Origin: Strigops habroptila
Lineage: Eukaryota > Chordata > Aves > Psittaciformes > Psittacidae
Direction: 5' to 3'
Length of the DNA stretch: 64,000 nt
Assembly: GCF_004027225.2 (NCBI RefSeq)
Contig: NC_044278.2
Span: forward strand, 56,847,743-56,911,742
Positions 27,201 to 42,200 of this stretch are shown here, in pieces. The position numbers and the translations under genes were made by a program. Position 1 is the stretch's first letter; each line of letters opens with the position of its first letter. A model generated the notes under the pieces. That model did no database searches and was not told where the DNA came from. It saw nothing but the letters and a program-made list of their open reading frames with translations.

Positions 27201-30200
27201 ATTCCAGTATTTTTGTAATCCCAGTATTTTCATAAGTACATTTTAATAATCCTTGAGAATAACATTATAATTTATATTTACTGCAACAATTGCAAATTTA
27301 TTCTTGAAAAAGTCTATTTTCTCCATACTGTTCACAATAATGTTTCTCAACACAAATTATAAGCAAGGGCAATGTTAGATAAATCAGTTTCCCCATTAAT
27401 TTTTAAAATACATATTTATTAGCCTACGTGGTAAACAATTTGCAAGCACCCATCTCATATACAGTTTCTTTGAATCATAAAAACACACAGCTTGAAATCT
27501 CAAACTCTTACACAGATCTAAACAGTGTTCTGAAAAACAGCTATAACTCAGACTCCTAAACACCCCTGCTTGCCAGGGTATGTATGACCTGCTTCCTTGT
27601 CTGATGTCATTTATCTTCCTGATAAGATATGTTTTGTTTGGTACTCGATTTTCCATAGTAATGATGGGAAAGATAGGAATAACTAAATTGTTTGTTCTCA
27701 GTTTCACTATAACTGTCACAAACTTTTTTTCCAATCTCTCATGCAAAAGTCCTAAACAGTCCTAAAAAAAGTCCTAAGAATAAGCAAGACAAACACAAAA
27801 AAGGCAAAGAGGTATTTTAGATGGGAGATCTGTGGGGGTTTTCTTGTTTATTCTTTACCCCTATAGAACATAAACTGTACCAACAGTTCTGTTTTTCAGA
27901 ATCAGTCTGAACCAGAGGCTCCTCACAGCACTTAACTGCCTGCTTGAAGCGCAACCTGACAAAGGCTGATTTGAGTGGAGACATACAGCTCCACAGACAC
28001 AAAAAGGCATTTGGGTAAACCATTTACTTAATTCCTCAGGCTCCAAAGGGACAGCTGCTGATGAATATTTATTATCAACTAATTTGTAATGCTTGACTAA
28101 TAACTTGGGCAACTTCCAGCACTCTGCATTAATCCAAACACTAAAGGCTGCACAAGCATTCACAATGAGGATGCCGAGTCCTGCAGAATTCAGGTGGCTC
28201 AGAAATACTGTCAAAATTCAAATCCATCTCTTCTTCCTCTCACACAGCCTTCAGGTGTTCAGCATGATTGACCCAGACACTGTCAGAGTGCCCATTTCTG
28301 AGATATCATTCTCCAGTACTTTTATTACTGATTAGCCCTGATTCTCAGGGATTTTCACCCTGATTAGCTCTGCTTCTGTTGAAGGCAAGGCATTAAACCA
28401 CATGAAGTGAAGGAGACTTTGTTTACCTCTGCCAATACCTGATGCATTTTTAAATTCCTTTTCAAAAATATTAGATTTTGCTATACTTTTCTACTTTTCT
28501 GTAAGTAAGAATGGATAGGAAGACTACCTGCAGATCTCCATGTATCTTGTCTCTAATGTTGGCTTTTCACAATCCTGACACCTCCAGAGCCAAGCAACCA
28601 CTGCTCTTCCCTGGCTCTCAGTGGCAACAAGCTTGTTCTGTGTAGACAACAGTCCAGTTTTATGAAAGAGCTTAACTTGCAGATACACAATATCTGTCCA
28701 GCAGGTTACTTCACTGATGACAATGGAAAATTTGACCAAACATTTCTAGATAATTATAATTTTGTTGTTGTTGCACTATTTGGGATGCTTCTTTTCCCTT
28801 TTCTCCCTAAAGATTTACAAGAACAACTGCAGGCGAAGCCAAGCTATTTAGGAAACATGAATGCAAAAAAGGTATCAGCAGACAGTGATTAGTGATCCTT
28901 AAACAGTGAGGAAGAATGAGAAGTGTAAGAAATAGAACATCAGGAAATAGAAGAAACTGACGTGAGAGATCCAGAATTTCCATTCTTGTAAAGAATCAAA
29001 TCCCAGTTATAAATATTTCATTTGGAATAGTGAAATCAGTTACATATGAAATACATTTTTCAGAAAGAACAGACTCAGTGAGCCACTAGAGGTCCCTTTC
29101 TACCCAAATAAACATGCTTTATGAAACACATTATGTTTATTAACTATTTTAAGGGGGTTTTTATTCCCATGGTGACCATTCAGCACAGCCACAAAGAAGA
29201 GTAAGCCTTGATCATTTGAGCTCATCCTAAGGGAAACATGGTACTTTAAAAAGTATATTCGTAATGAGAATTAATCCTTAGCAATGAATGCAGCTTTATT
29301 CCTCTGCAGGATCTGAATTCCATTCATATGCAGAAACAGAAATATTTAGTATGAGAGGAAATGTTCTCCATCATTCTCAAAGGCCAGATTATAATACAGG
29401 GGAAAGAAATACTCTATGTGAAAATCTCAGTAATTAACAGAATGCACCAAACGATCCTGGAAGCTATCATGCTTGCAGAACAGTAATGCCATGACCCCAG
29501 TAAACCTGAGGTTGTCTAATGAGAAGTGGGTAGGGCATCCTGGACAATTCCCTTTACTAGGTAACATCATGTTGCAAGCAGCTTTATAATTCAGTGAGAA
29601 AAAACATGATAAGAAATGATGGCTGACTGTTAAGGAATTGAGTAAACTGAGTATAATACAGTCTAATATTATATACCCAATCAGGTAATCATCACTGTTC
29701 AGTGTTTTAGATTTTGCTTGATAATAACTACATGCTCATTTCCCAAAGCATTTACTTCTTCCATCACTAGAGGTCTTCAGTCATCTCACAGCCCTGTGCA
29801 GACAGGTATCCACTTCATCCTCCAATAGGGCAGACACTGGCATACCTTGCCTTTCACAGATACATGCAAACCTAGCAGCCTGAACACAACTCCCAGAGAA
29901 GGTCAGAGCACAGAGGGAGGATAACCAGGCCATTAATTCAGTTGTAGGCTTAAACATAAAGCTTTCATAGCAAGGACATCCAAAAAGGATTACTAATACT
30001 TTCAAGAAGTTGTGTAGGTAATTAAGAACCCTTAAAAGCTAAAAACTAAGTGGGTGTATTTTTAATTTATTGGGAAAAAAAAAAAAAAAGGCAGGAAATG
30101 TAAGACTGCTTTGTTGAGTAGACTTCCAGGATAATTGTGATTTTTCTACCATCTCACAATCGCAATTTTCATTCAGCGCAGTATCAGCTATTTCCTTGCT

Positions 30201-33200
30201 GTAATGTATTTCAGCTGGCAGTTTATTTTCTTATACTCATTTTGTAGATAGACATCACAGTTGGAAAAACCTTCGACAGCATTTTTAAAAGGCTCCCTTT
30301 TTTTTTTTCACTGTTCTTTCTACCACATAAACAGAACTCTAATTACATCTGCATTTCTGCCTCTCACTCTTAATGCCTTTCAGTTGCAGATTAGCAGTTA
30401 CTGAAGATGGTACTCTGATTAGGCTCCTAAAGCAGGTTGACTCAGGATAAGTGATTGCACAATGTTAATCACATCATGTCTGAGAGCACATATTGGTTGT
30501 TTCAAGGCAACAGTAAAATCACAGTCAACAAATGAAACGTGAACATGTTTCTGCTGCTCTTATATTGGGACATTATATGACAGAGGTAAAATAATAATCA
30601 AAATAGCTGCATTAGCAATGTAATACTTTCAGACTAATGTAAAATAAAACAAGATCATCTGGTTTTTGAAGACATTAAAATGTTTTCAAATGTACAGTCT
30701 TAATGGAAAAAAAATCTCAAAAACTACAGAAAACTTAATGTGATCCTTTCCATAATCACTTATTTTCACAGCCTGTGCTATCATAATATATCTTATTAAA
30801 TTTAACAACAATATTTTATAACTTATGTCATAGAATGTAAAATTGTGAAATCTCAGCTCATTGTGAAAATTATTGTTGATCTTGGTGAAAACAGAGGTAT
30901 ACCTCAGTCAAGAAGTGTCAAATAAAACAAAATATTTTTGTTATACTCTGGTAAGCAGAGGATATGGATACTTGGCATAATTTACAGTTGTAATTTCAAT
31001 TGTACATTCCCATTCATTACTGAGTTTAAGTCTGTACTGTTCTCCTTTGAGTTTCACTTATCTTACCTCTTCAAATTAACATATGTGTGTGCATGTGTAT
31101 ACACATACTTGTATACATAGACATGCATACATCAGAGCAAAAAAGAACTATCATGATCATTTGGTTATGCTTCGTACATAATACAAAGCATAGGGCTTTA
31201 CTCAGCATTCACTGCAACTAGACCAACCACATCTTCAAGTTCAGTCAAAGAGTAGTTTACCTCACTCAGTGATATAAAACAACGAACAAGAAAAGGAATA
31301 TGTTAATATATAAGCTTTACGATTAAGTCTCTGTTTGTTTTTACTTATCCTCTATCAGAATCTATAGGTCTGAGAAAATATTTTATTTCTTGTTAATTTC
31401 CTAGAGAGCTTATTTTGATATTATTATAATACTACTCTACCTAGACAGCAGTCCTGCAGAGGCAGCAGCACTCCCACTGAAGCTCTGTTTGATGAAGGTT
31501 TAGATGAAAAAATTTGAAAGTAAAAAAGAGAACGGGTTTGGGGTTTTTTTCAGAGATAAGTACTTTGAATTTCAAAGCATCCATAGAGTATACAGAAATC
31601 TTTCCATTAGGGAAGATTAAATCAGTTTTAAAAACTTAACTCTGTTCTTCATTTCCCAGAGAATTCATACTCATATCCTGAAAGAAAAACCACTAAGGTG
31701 GCATCAATTAACTTTCAAGAATGTTCTGAAACAGTGAAAATAATAACAGGAGAATACAACATGGCAATCTAAGGTAAGTTTTCTGACCATATATATCCTG
31801 ACAGAAAAAGCTAAAATGAAAAAGTATACTCTCCCAATACGGCAGCCTAAAATAACCTACTAGCATTATTTTTATACTTACTGCTTCATGTATTTCCATA
31901 TGCATTTCATTAAACTACTGAATAGCACTCCAAGCAAAATCAGAGGCTCATCTGGGAGACATATATATATGTATCGATCAAAAATCACAAACTTCAATCA
32001 CAGTTTCAGAGTAGGTAGACTACTTTCTGCTAATGTATTAATGGAGTGGAGAAAGCACTCTGGCTCACCAAAAGTAGGTGTCCACGATAAACTCCAGATG
32101 ACACTGACTCTGTTCACAACACTGAGATTAGCCACCAGTTCATCCAAGCCTATATTTTATGGACAGCTAAATTTTAGTGTCCAAATATGAAGCTGAATCC
32201 AACCTCGTCTCCATCTTTTCTCTTCCAAGAAGGATACCAAGGAAGCTTAGTGAACTTCTCCAACATTACAAGATGTTTTAGGCCTGTTTATCAGATATTA
32301 ACCCAACCACAAATCTTATTTCATAATTGCCTTTGACATATCTGTTCTTTCTCTTCTTTCATACATACCTCTGCTGTCTTTGCAGAGAAAGATACTTTGT
32401 TCAGATTTCTTTCTAAGAGGCTTGATTTCTGTGGCTCTCTCAGCTTCAGAACTTCCACTTCCCCCATACTTTGAAAAAGCCATTGCCTGCTTGCTCTCTG
32501 TTTAACTACCTTCTTTTCTTCGTCCATTCGTATAGTACCATGCTAAATGCCTACTTTATCAGCTATAATCATGGAACAAAAGTATTCCAGAAGCACATAT
32601 TGATATCTTGGGGGGGGGGAGTGGAAGAGAGAGGGGAGGGGAAACAACTTCCAATCTATTACCTTTTTATTGTTGCTTATGCCTGATTCTGAGCTTTTCT
32701 CAGTTTCCTTTTTGACAGCTTCCTGAAGATCAGAGGCTTGTTGTATATATGTTAATGCTGCCAGTATCTCATCTTCTAACAATATTACATCTTCATAGGA
32801 AATTGGCCATCCCAAATTCTCTAAAGCCTCCAGCAAAGCTTCTTTATGCTGCATATATTGGACTGGCCCATCCTCTTTAAATCTTAAAAATAATGTAAGT
32901 TTAAAAAATTTGTAATCACAAGCAGGAAAAAAAAATTAATTTTGACAGTACTTTACAAATAGAATCACAAAGGGTAAAGGCAGAATAAACCATCAGATTC
33001 ATTCAATCTTTGTATGCCACAAGTTCTTGTGTTTCATTCAGCTACTGTTGTGTTATGTCAACCAACCACATATGGCATATGTCATAGAAAGACATCTACA
33101 GAGCAATTCAAGTGGCTGAGCATAGATATCATTCAGTGCCATTTTACATATCCTAGAGTATGTGATTCTATATAGACTAAAGAGATCAATAGAGAGCTTG

Positions 33201-36200
33201 CAGTTACAACTGAGAAATCGTGGAAATCCCTGGCCCTTCTGGAGCAGCAGCTATGGTGAACTGGAAGCATCTAGACAATCTAAAATGGCAAAAGACACCT
33301 ACTAAGTCTTGATTTGCTACATCACTCTTGACTGATCACATAAAAAAGAGAACCATGGATAGAAGCACACTCCTGATCACTGAGTACAATTGAGCAGTGC
33401 AGGACTGACAGAATAATAAACAGCAGGAAATTGTCTCTTTTTTATGTGATCAGTCAAGAGCAATGTGGCAAATCAAGACAATTTCCTGCTGTTTATTGTT
33501 CTGTCAGTCCTGCACTGCTCAATTGTACTCAGTGATCAGGAGTGTGCTTCTATCCATGGTTCAGATTATTTCAATGTACACTTGACTGAAGAGCCAATTT
33601 GAAGATACACACTGAAGGTAGTTATAAACCAAAACACCAATTAGATACAGTCATCTTGACAAAAACCAAACAAACTCCAAAATCCAGAACAGGTAGAATT
33701 CTTTACATCTCCAATTGGAAGTAACATACTTCTTCTTAGTACTCAAGAAGTAGCTCTTTTGAGGCTCTTCTCTACAGCTGTGCCAACATTTTAAAAAATG
33801 TGAAAACTAGAACTGAAGAGAGTATTTAAGTGGCTGTCTTACCAACACATACAGCCATGGTGATGAATACCACATTGCCCTACTCTTTGTCACTGCTTAT
33901 CTGTCTACTCCAGGAACTGCCTTGTATTGAAATTAACCTGACCGATACAGTTATCTTGTTCTCTATTACCTGAATCCATTATTAATTTATAATCAACGTC
34001 AAGCAAACTTATCTCCTGAATTGGATCTCTCAAACACTTTGAACACAAGCATAAAATTACTACTTCTCTAGTAAATTTGAACTTCCCCAGCATCTGAGAT
34101 AAGCTTTAAATACACACTAGCAAACAAGAATTATTTCAGGACTCCTGTAACCAAGTTACTAGACTTTATTACTCTCTGCTTCCTGATTACTGATTTGGAA
34201 GTATATTGTCATCCTTTTCTAGTACATGAAGATGATCACTTAAATTGTAAGTTTAGAAGAGAAATACATCAACCATTTCAACTTCTATGCACTACTATTA
34301 ATGATTTTAATATGTCCCTCTAGCAACAGACTCTACAATTGCTAGGACTTTTTTTTTCTTATATACATAATTGGCCATATATTACCAACAATAAAATATT
34401 TCGGATACCACCCTGTCAAATTCTTATACTCTACAACTCATTGTCTATCTACAACTCATTGTCTATCAACAGACATCTATTTCTCTTTTTCTTTAATTAT
34501 ATGCTGTTCTTTTGTTTAACAGTGTTCACTTTCTCCCTGTACCAGAATGGGGTTTTAGTTCTTCTTAGTTCTCTCTGTATTTTTCTCAGTAGCTTAAGTC
34601 TTCTTAAAAACATTCTCATTTTCATTACTATTTTTCTGCCTAGGAATATCTCATGCCTATTCACTTTACTCTCTGAAGTAAAGAGAATCTAACTTCACTG
34701 ATGCCAGTCTTGTTTATACAGTCACTAGTTTTCTAAATCAATATACAGAATTAAGCTAGTTAAAATAGTACAAACTTCCAGTGTGACATACAGTTCCAGC
34801 ACATGCTGTAAAGGTGCTTATTATTCCTTTACAAACCAGCCACTGAAATGTTTTTTAGGGATGAGAGATTTAACTTGATGCCAAAGGCAATGATATGCTG
34901 CCCTCCCAAGGCCCTGTCACTTGACACTGCTTAAGAATAGATCAGCACCATCCAAGTAGAACACAAGTCTTTTCCTTTAAAAATAGTCAGCAATGCAAGA
35001 AGGAGGTCCAGAATTTAATATTACTCCATACCACATATACATTGGTGAAAGTAAGGTATAGATATGAAATATTTGAAAACAAAACCAATTGATTACAGAA
35101 ATAGTGATAAAAAAGTATTAAATATTTATGACCAACCTTTCAGAGGTAGATTAGAAAACCAAAAGGTGGTAACTTACTTGTCTCTTTCCTCCTGCGGGAG
35201 TGCTCTCCAAATAACTAGATTTAGGCGCCTATTAAAGAAAGCAAAGTAGTTTTTGAGAGAATACAGTTCCTTGTGCATCCGATCATCTCAAAGCTAGCTA
35301 ATAAACACAGTTTCTCATGATATCTGCACTGATTTGTATTCCAAGGGCACTGCATCATCAGATTGTATCCTCATCATTCAGCTATGAAATTATCAACTGC
35401 AAAAGAAGATGGGAAAACAGGATCTTCCATCAAGTAGCAGCATGACTATTTCAGGGTCATAGAAGGATTAATGGCAACCACTGCTGCTTCTTGCCAGGAT
35501 TTTCTATGGATGGTTCTCTTCAGCACCAGCATGTTAAATCAAATAACAAAACTGATTAAATGCCAGTTAATCTAAGCACAGTTCCTCCAATTAAACAGTT
35601 TCTGAAAACTCTATCCTGAAGACACACAGAGAGCAATGCTATTTCTTTTTTTTTTCTTTTTTTTTCTGCTAAGAAATGCAGATGCTATTTTAAAAAAAAA
35701 TGCTATTTTTTTTTCTGCTCAGTTGTGCCATTCAGGTCTCTACTTCATTAATCTCTGGCTATGAAGACAAACTACTGACAGGAAAATGGAAGTGATTATC
35801 CCAAAACAATGCAGTTATGAGATCTTCTAAAAGCAGCACTAAACTTTCTGCTTTAGTGTTTTAGGCATAAATTATAAACTCTCATTAGGTCAAACAATGA
35901 AGTAATCACTCAATTACTTCATTTCATACTATAGAAATACACCTCTACGGAGGATCCTAATAGCTGTAATTCTAGAAAAATATCCAAACTTCCTTTGGAA
36001 ATACAAAAACAAACTCATTGTTAGGAAAAATTCAGATTGTAACCATCAGACTTTTAACAGTCCTGCCAGTTTTACTGGTGCATGTACAAAAAAGCTCATT
36101 AACATCAGATTTTTAATATTAATTTCCAATGATTGATTTTATCTACTAGAAACCAAACCCCAGCAGTTTTAGAATGTAAATTACTTCATTCATTCACAAT

Positions 36201-39200
36201 GTGCAGTCTCAGCATGCTCCACTGCTTATTTCATACTTCTAAATGTGCACACTCTTAACTAACTCATTTGTAAAAGCTTCTGGCTATACAAGATCACACA
36301 CACTTTGAAGCTTCCAGTGTTTTTCTCCTTCAAAACTGGATATTTACTTTGTTAGAGCACAGAATTTCTGCCCTTGCCACTTTTCTCCCACTAAATCTGA
36401 TGCTATGGTCAACCTAGGTACAGGGGAGATATTGTCATGCTTGTTTCTGTTCTTGAGACCTGCATGCCCTGCTGTATCTGACATCTATAGATGTCAGAAT
36501 AAATTTGTGACTAATCACTATTCACAAAGCTGAACTGCAGCCTCTGCAAATTCAATTACTGGAAAAGTACTGTGCATTTAGAGCAAAATAAATTTGACTG
36601 GGTTGCTGTTTCACATGTAGAGGAAAAGCAATGAGAACTCTTTCTTACATTGTCAATTATAAGGATCTTCAGGCAGATCTCTCTTCTATCCATCTTTTTC
36701 ACAGAAGTAGTGAACTCAGTCCTACTATTGTAAATGCACTAATTCATTTAGCTGAATAGGTAAACATCAGTAAACAGTACTCCAAATCACCAAAATTTTA
36801 GGGAGATTGTGAAAATGCTGTCAGTAGAAGATCATCGGAGTTTTACCAAAAAAACTTTTCTTTCCCTCAGAATTGGAGTCAGTAAATGTAAAATATGCAA
36901 TGGTATGGCACAGCAATGAAAAACGGATTTTTTTCAGAAGTCACCATCAAAAATATTCCTCTTGAACCTTCTATCAAAACGAATGACAAATTGAGATTTT
37001 CTGGGTTCTTCATCGGCCTGATAATAACAGTATTGTCTCAGTGACAGAGCACACAAACCCAAAAGATTTTTATGCACTGAATTCCATTAAGATTAGACAT
37101 AGCAAGCAGCATTTGCAAATCATAATTTTTGATTTTTACCACAAAAGATGGATACATTCAGAAATAGGACATGGAACTGAAAAACAGAGCTATTACATGT
37201 TTTGAAAAGAATTGGTATGATCATAGAGCTACAGAGGGGAGAAAAACCTTAAAGTGTCTCAGTGGAATTCTTCAAAACATACGATCATAGATTCATAGAA
37301 TCATAGAATCGTAAGGGTTGGAAAGGACCTTAAGATCATCTAGTTCCAACCCCCCGCCATGGGCAGGGACATCTTGCACTAAAAGACTAAACATTTGTCA
37401 TCAATGTTTTTTTTGTCATCTAAAATAATTACATCTGTAAACAGTATTAGAATACAGTCTGAAAAAGATATATCTTATTTATTAAAACAATTCTAGTCAA
37501 AGATCTCATAAGTTTACTGAATGACAGTAGTAGTCAAACAATCGCATTACTTACTTCAAAAAAATCCACAAAGTTAGGTCAAGAAAAGAAATAGGTTAGA
37601 GATCTAATGTCTTCGTCCTGTTTACTTCTGATGTCTTTTTACCAACATTTAGTTAATATCTCTCATATCTCTTTCTCAAAAAAAAAAAAAACCAACAAAA
37701 ACTTGTGAGTATCTTATTGGTGCCTTAGTTACATTCTTGCATCCATAGTCAGGTGCTAGGCAGCTGGCAGCAAAATGCAGGCCACCAGTTTAAATGTCAG
37801 GCTATGGATTTAGGAGCTTACTTGTAAATTAAAAGCCTGGCTACCACTGTATGTTCGGGGGATATTCCTCCTTAGGGATGACTGCTTTCAGGTTTATTCC
37901 CAGAAAGTAAAAGAATTATTTAATTTTTTTAGCACTGCACAAACATTTATTATCTCCTTGCCTATTATCTGGGGTCTTTTAATTCTTCTTTTTTTTTTTT
38001 TTTTAAGAAAATAAACATTTCTTCTACAGGTAAATGGTGGATTAAAGTATGTCAATGTGCAGAATTACCAGCATTGAGCAAAGCATGTGTGATGAATACC
38101 CACTACATAAGAAAAATCTGAAATTAGACTGCAAACTTGATAAATTTCTGATGACTAGACTTGCCTTTCATAGGATTTAATTGCTTGTTCCAGCTTCTCT
38201 TTATAGGCATCAAGATTCACTGCCTGAGGATTAATTAGTGTGATCCGCTTCTTGTTGTTGCTAATGTGGGCCAATGGTAAGATCTATTATACAATAAAAG
38301 ACAAAGACTTCATTATCATACAACTTTTCCTCCAGCAGGATAACTGAATGCCTATGAGTCCATGTCCAAGGATCAGAACAGCCAGAGGGACCACCGGAAG
38401 GCTGCAGATACACCTGTACACCCCAAAGAAATGTCAGAATTAAGACATAGATTCTAGCCCATTAATAAAATCTTCTGAAATGACACAATCCCTTTATGCA
38501 GAAGTTGCAAATTAAGATTCCTAACTACTAGTTAAGTCTAACTAAATCAGTACTGTCAAACAATTCACTCTAATAATGGTAGGGTTGATCAGAAGGGAGA
38601 CAGGAATGTCTGAAGCATGACCATATTCCAGGTTGTACTGCTTTAAAACAACACTCTATTAGCATCTAATTCTAGCATACATTAGCATACAGGTGTGATA
38701 GTTACTTTTTTAAGGAATTTAATACTCTTATTCTGGAGGACCATATTTTCTAAGCAACTGGAGTAGTAAAAATGAAAAGAGACATTTTTAACCATTATGC
38801 TGGTCACCAAAGAATGAACAAGGTGGATACTGCTCACTGAAACTAGACTTACTTAACCACAATAAGACTTAGGAACTTAACCAGGTGGGACAGAATCAGG
38901 AACTTCAATGTCTTTCAAATCTCAAAATATAGCATTGACATAAGTCAACTTCTTTACAAAATGAAAAGTCATACACTTACAAGTAGATCTTCAAAAGGCA
39001 GAGAAAAGGGTAGAAAAGGATGACAGAGAGGAGTAAAGATACTTTCCCAGTCTCTTAGTCCAAAGTCCCACATCATGCAGCCTCTTAAATTACTCAGTAG
39101 TTCATGTAAGAAAAGTATCCTGGTTTTGGCTGGGATAGAGTTTTGAGGTTTTTTTCTCAGTAGCCAATGCAGTACTGTATTTCAGATTTAGTATAAGAAC

Positions 39201-42200
39201 AATGTTTATAACACACCAATGTTTTAGTTGTTAATATGTAGTGCTTACTCTAAGCCAAAGATTTTTGCAGTCTCTCATGCTCTGCCAGTGAGCAGGTGCA
39301 CAAGAAGCTGGGAGGAAGCAGAGACAGAACACCTGACCCAAACTAGCCAAAGGGGTATTCTATACCACAGAATGTTATGCTCAGCATAGAAACTGAGGGA
39401 GCTGACCAGGAGCTACCGATCACTGCTTGGGAACGAGATGAGCATTAGTTAGCAAGTGATGAGCAATTGTATTGAGCATCACTTGTGTTTCTTGAGCTTT
39501 ACCCCTCTTTCTCTTTTTCCTAATATTATTTATTATTGTTGTTGTTGTTGTTACTATTGTTACTATATTTTACTTTATTTCAGTCATTTAACTCTTCTTA
39601 TCTCAACCCACAGGTTTTGCGTTTTTCCAATTCTCCCCCCTATCCCACCAGGTTGGTGGCTGGGGTTAAACCATGACAAAAAACTGTTTTATATATCAAT
39701 GTCCTGATAATGATTATGAACAGAAAAAAACCCAAGAAAGAAATGGAGAAGATGCGGAATGGTACTCTCCCCAGAACTGTCTCCAACACATATGGTTAAG
39801 TAGGAAGCTTCTCCAAATGCCTGTCTGAGACCAGGATATAGATGACAAAAAGATGGATGAGATTCAATTTAAATAAAGCTAAAACCCCTGTTGGGGGAAT
39901 AAGGGAAGCAATCAGAAAATAAAATACTGAAAAGACTTCTTTAATGAGAACATTTTTCAGTGATGTTTTATTTGTGTTTGAACGATTACAGCCTTGCTGG
40001 ATTCAAAATTACTGCTGTATGACCATGTTTTCAGGAGCACTTTATATTTATTGTATATATATAACTACCCATGAGATTCATATGACTTTAAATTCCCCTT
40101 TCTTTCTGAGGACATCTTCTCTCTCATTAATAAATCTGTGACACATCAGAGCCAGACCACATCAAAGCTCCTAATATTGAATTAATCTGGAGATTTCTTA
40201 GAAGCTAAAGTTAATGGGAACATGTCAGTGTGAAGTATCTTGCCAGAGACAGATGAGGTAAATCTCTGCCCAGAACTGCAAACCATGAAATCTTGCTACC
40301 TGTCATTTCCAGGAGGAGTTTGAAAGCTGAAAGGCAAGTAACTGAGAGTACCTCTCTTCCAGTTCCATACTGCCGTGGCTGCTGTCTGCTACGTTACTCA
40401 AACCCAGCTAATAAAAATTCAGCAGAGCTTCACTATGTAGAAGCCCTCTTTTACATTTCCTAACAAATTTCCAGAGTAACTCCAAGTACAAAGAGCATCA
40501 TTTGCAAAATAAATATTTATTACAGTTTATAAAACACTTTGAATAGAATATGAGGGGCAGAGAAACATAAACACATTATTACAGTATTGAAGAGTAAAAG
40601 CAGAATGGAATGTGTTCTTAGCAAACAGTAAACTTCAAATATTACCCATACTTTGAAAGCAATGAAAACTGCTCATGAAGTCAGTGAAATTTGACAGATT
40701 CAGCTGAAAGACATCACAGAAAACCCTCTTCAGTGCCAAAACATATTGATATTTTCCAAATTAAATATGCAAACTTTCATATCAAAAGAATTCACTCATT
40801 TCAAAATGGCCTTTATTTCAAAACCAAAATTTCAAATTTTTAAAGACTAAATTAAAGCACAACCACCCTAGAAAAACCTTTCCTATTTCAGACCAAACAA
40901 AAATGTTTCTGTTGGCTGAATCTGAACTTTATTCTTTTGAGCAAAGCGTTGAGTCAAAACTCTATGCAAAGCTGTACCTAAGATGCCACAATCTGCAACA
41001 GGTACTCACATGAATTTACAGGGAAGGTTTGTTCCAGAACTATCATACATAATTTAGACAAGCCCCCAAGCCTTTAATTCTTTTATTTGATTTTTTTTCT
41101 GGATATGAATCTGATGGGTAGTTTGTTGAATTAACCTCTTCAAAACAACTCAGGTGAAGCTGACAGGTCACAGAACTGAAAACAACAGGTCAGTCTCTTG
41201 TTAATGACTAGTAGTCATGGAAATCTTTGTCTGCTGCATCTCCAAGGTTACTCCATCATCACTTCTAGCAAAAGCCAAAAGTAAGAATTATACTATCCAC
41301 AGAGAAGCAAACAAGGATGTCTGCATTCCACACCAAGAAAACTAAGATCTCAAAAGGAAGAATGCAAAAATGTCTGTTCATTTATTATCTCCACTGAGGT
41401 CTTCTGAAGTTCCAGGATAATCAAGAATCTTAATTAATTTGCTAATGTCTCCTATTGAAGCTCTATGTCTAGTCTCTGAACCTATTTTCTGCTTTTCCTT
41501 GGTATGCCGGCATGAAGCTTGAGGGAGAGTGGGTTCCATAGCTCATGAATTCTATGGGTTGCACCTCATGTGCAAATCCCCACGTTCTTTTTCCTTTCTA
41601 TACTCTGCTTCACATCCAGAAAAATCCATGCCTCCACACATAGAAAATAATTCTCCACTGCCTGAGAAACTGCATGTATGTATACAACTCATGGGCAATA
41701 GCAGGTATGACAAAGTGGTAAAAATTACATAATGCTTCATGTTTATACCCCTGAATCTAAGGAAAGCATGGATCACTGTTTGGATTCTGTACAGCAGCTG
41801 TTCATTCTAAGAACACTGACCTTAAGTCAGCCCTAAAGTAGACTACTGCAAACTCCCATGAACTGCCATTAAAAATTACTTGTACATAGCATTTGCTGAA
41901 TCATGGTTTTGACTATTTTCAAAGACCAGGCTTGTTTTACAGGCTACTGTTTTTGCAAACAGCAGTTCAGGATTGTCTGAAAAGGATTCAAAGGAGGAGT
42001 CTTCATTTAGAAACAAGGAAGAGTGAGCTGTACTTAGTAGGTGTATGCAGAAGAAGATGGGAAAAGAAGTGACTGCTCAGAAATCAGATGGAAGATGTCT
42101 TTTGTCTGACATTTCACTTACAGCAGATTGTTTTGTACGGTTTTGTAATCACTGAATGTCTGATCTTTTAAATAGTTATTTTACATCTGAAATTTTAAAA

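Larger units (their letters stand above)
23437..32368 (-). other. VWA3B intron 17 (about 8.9 kb)
   Basis: This is the largest intron in the model. It contains the long CR1. The remainder is AT-rich, with an A run near 30075 and a plus-strand exon-like frame at 28662-28870. Confidence 0.6.
32883..38164 (-). other. VWA3B introns 14 and 15
   Basis: Apart from exon 15 (35178-35228) this holds the B-A-B'-A' module, an 18-bp tandem duplication and one CR1 3' end. The rest is AT-rich with homopolymer runs at 37680 and 37989. Confidence 0.65.

Noticed and set aside
32393..32500. Second open frame in model exon 17 ([20 protein letters not shown])
   Set aside because: It needs an acceptor without a pyrimidine tract, and a stop lies just upstream. 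The other frame joins in phase on both sides.
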